Assembly: GCF_042676085.1 (NCBI RefSeq) | Contig: NZ_JBHTKH010000005.1 | Location: 62,001 to 126,000 of the forward strand | DNA length: 64,000 nucleotides | Source of the DNA: Terrabacter terrigena | GTDB taxonomy: Bacteria > Actinomycetota > Actinomycetes > Actinomycetales > Dermatophilaceae | Reading direction: 5' to 3' | Shown: piece by piece, positions 62,706 through 64,000 of the stretch | How positions within the stretch are numbered: the stretch's first letter is position 1 | How the letters are laid out: every line of letters begins with the position of its first letter | Made by a program: the position numbers and the translations under genes | Notes under the pieces: model-generated | Database searches by the model: none | What the model was told of the DNA's origin: nothing | Seen by the model: only the letters and a program-made list of their open reading frames with translations

Positions 62706-64000
62706 ATGACCGACGACACCGCACGGGGGCCGCAGAGCCCCAGACCGCTCCTGCACATGGACGGCATACGCAAGACGTTCGGGCCGGTCGTGGCCCTCGA
62801 CGGCGTCGACCTCACGGTCGGGCAGAGCGAGGTGCACGGGCTGCTCGGCGGCAACGGCGCCGGCAAGACGACCCTCATGAACGTCCTCTACGGGCTCTAC
62901 CGCCCTGACGCCGGCACCGTCACCCTCGACGGGGCCGACGTCGTCATCCGCGACCCGAGGGCCGCGATCGCCCACGGCATCGGCATGGTCCACCAGAACT
63001 TCCTCCAGGTCGACACCTACAGCGTCACTGAGAACATCGTCCTGGGCACCCACCTGCCGTCGTGGCCGTCGATGAACCTGCGCGGCGAGGCCGAGCGCAT
63101 CGCGGAGCTCTCGACGCGTTTCGGCCTCACCGTCGACCCGGGCGCGACGGTCGCCGACCTCTCGGTCGGCCTGCGCCAGCGGGTCGAGATCCTCAAGGCG
63201 CTCTACCGCGGCGCCAAGGTGCTCGTCCTCGACGAACCGACGACGAATCTCACGCCGCAGGAGGTGGACTCGCTCTTCGGCTCGCTGCGCGCGATCGTGG
63301 ACGAGGGGATGAGTGTCGTCTTCATCACCCACAAGATCCGCGAGACGATGGCGGTCTGCGACACGTTGACCGTGATGCGCGACGGCCACCGGGTCGGCAC
63401 CGTCGCCCGTCGCGAGACCTCGCCCACCGAGCTGGCCGGGCTCATGGTCGGCGACGACGCGATGGTCAGCCGGGTCACCGAGGTGGTGACGGCCGGCATG
63501 GCCGCCCCCGTCTCGGGCAGCAGCGGACCAAGCACGTATGCCGTCAGCCACGGTCCCGAGCGGGTCGTCGTCTCGGGGGTGGTGGCGCACAACGACCAGG
63601 GTGTGCCGGCGACGCACGACGTCAGCCTGTCGGTCCGCGGCGGTGAGGTCGTCGGGATCGCGGGCGTCGCCGGCAACGGCCAGGTCGAGCTCGCCGAGGC
63701 ACTGTCGGGCGTGCGCCCCATGGTCGCCGGCTCGGTCTCGCTCGACGACCACGACCTCGCGGGGGCCCCGACGGCTGCCTGGCTGGACCGGGGTGTCGCG
63801 TACGTGCCGGAGGACCGGCACCGCGACGGCATCCTGCCCTCGGAGAGCATCGTCGAGAACCTCGTGCTCGGCGCACAGCGCGGTCGCCGGTTCCGCACGG
63901 GGCCGCTCCTCGACTGGCGCCGGGCCCGGCAGCACGCCGAGGACTCCATCACTACCTTCTCGATCAAGGCACCGTCTGCCTCCACTCCGGCCGCGCAGCT
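62706..64000 (+). CDS. Double-domain ABC ATPase of a BMP-type importer (3' end beyond window)
   Basis: Ribose/nucleoside-type ATPase with two fused nucleotide-binding domains; 431 codons are visible and the frame runs off the end. Domain 1: Walker A LGGNGAGKTTLMN, Q-loop MVHQNFLQV, signature LSVGLRQRVEILKAL, Walker B VLVLDEPTTNL, H-loop FITHKI. Domain 2 starts near residue 275 with VSLSVRGGEVVGIAG and the degenerate Walker A GVAGNGQVELAEAL, as usual in this family, and reaches VPEDRHRDGILP. Starts at ATG 62706, seven bases after the lipoprotein gene. Permease genes are expected beyond the edge. Confidence 0.92.
   Translation, partial: MTDDTARGPQSPRPLLHMDGIRKTFGPVVALDGVDLTVGQSEVHGLLGGNGAGKTTLMNVLYGLYRPDAGTVTLDGADVVIRDPRAAIAHGIGMVHQNFLQVDTYSVTENIVLGTHLPSWPSMNLRGEAERIAELSTRFGLTVDPGATVADLSVGLRQRVEILKALYRGAKVLVLDEPTTNLTPQEVDSLFGSLRAIVDEGMSVVFITHKIRETMAVCDTLTVMRDGHRVGTVARRETSPTELAGLMVGDDAMVSRVTEVVTAGMAAPVSGSSGPSTYAVSHGPERVVVSGVVAHNDQGVPATHDVSLSVRGGEVVGIAGVAGNGQVELAEALSGVRPMVAGSVSLDDHDLAGAPTAAWLDRGVAYVPEDRHRDGILPSESIVENLVLGAQRGRRFRTGPLLDWRRARQHAEDSITTFSIKAPSASTPAAQ

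Larger units (their letters stand above)
196..63543. repeat. Dispersed octamer GTATGCCG / CGGCATAC
   Basis: Hand count of 32 copies, 16 in each orientation. Plus-orientation starts include 196, 1856, 6859, 22671, 28911, 30255, 35060, 37407, 39594, 43118, 47216, 53847, 54931, 58094, 60651 and 63536. The complement occurs near 388, 21865, 24828, 26777, 29136, 32328, 35172, 35419, 39490, 43862, 44853, 47584, 50307, 55087, 61266 and 62763 (seven-base core positions). Copies fall in all coding frames (Tyr-Ala, Ala-Tyr, Gly-Ile-Arg, Gly-Met-Pro) and between genes. None lies between 6866 and 21864. Confidence 0.8.

Noticed and set aside
196..63543. GTATGCCG as an FtsK-orienting (KOPS-like) polar sequence
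   Set aside because: The two orientations are equally frequent (16 and 16), with no strand preference.

Overview
The window is high-GC actinobacterial DNA (roughly 70% G+C by eye, GTG and TTG starts, many ATGA and GTGA gene overlaps). The gene set fits a Gram-positive actinobacterium of the Micrococcales type: FolD followed by a DUF3017 protein, an actinobacterial malate dehydrogenase, secreted Tat-type DUF1501/DUF1800 proteins and a one-piece Wzc kinase. Intrasporangiaceae is my best guess but is not proven. I see no rRNA, tRNA, insertion sequence, prophage or CRISPR array.

Region 1 (1-22.2 kb) is a Wzx/Wzy-type surface polysaccharide locus. It opens with rmlA (cut by the window edge), a membrane-anchored Asp-box protein, a tyrosine kinase/chain-length regulator, its LMW phosphatase and UDP-glucose dehydrogenase. 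A plus-strand operon (rmlB, rmlD and four wbp-type genes) converges on a minus-strand operon. The minus-strand operon holds a dehydratase, an aminotransferase, the initiating sugar-phosphate transferase, flippase, polymerase, three GT4 transferases and a 2-epimerase. Together the two operons encode a complete UDP-2,3-diacetamido-mannuronate route plus a 4-amino-4,6-dideoxy-HexNAc route that lacks its usual acetyltransferase. The block at about 11.5-18.6 kb is visibly less GC-rich and lacks a genome-wide octamer, so it looks recently exchanged.

Region 2 (22.4-41.4 kb) is mixed. It contains an aquaporin, a DUF1501/DUF1800 pair, a SatD-like protein with a palindrome flush against its start codon, a DUF3307-like membrane protein and a very large secreted repeat protein. 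Malate dehydrogenase, FolD, DUF3017, a GT4 transferase and a ferredoxin reductase follow. A two-gene ABC exporter closes the region; one of its ATPase halves has lost the P-loop, the Walker B aspartate and the H-loop histidine.

Region 3 (41.6-64 kb) looks like a nitrogen-heterocycle (purine, ureide or hydantoin) scavenging island. It has AllH and a fused FdrA-DUF1116 protein (oxamate carbamoyltransferase type), a divergent PucR-family regulator, an NCS2 nucleobase permease and a three-subunit molybdenum hydroxylase with CoxG. It continues with a nitrilase-family amidase, a small regulator/membrane-protein pair with its own operator, HyuA/HyuB, an NmrA-like protein, and a BMP lipoprotein with the first ABC gene of a nucleoside-type importer, cut by the window end. 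Imported ring compounds would be hydroxylated, opened by ATP-dependent amidohydrolases and drained to ammonia and carbamoyl phosphate; the actual substrate cannot be read from sequence.

Across the window an octamer, GTATGCCG, recurs about 32 times on both strands and in all reading frames, but is absent from 6.9 to 21.9 kb.
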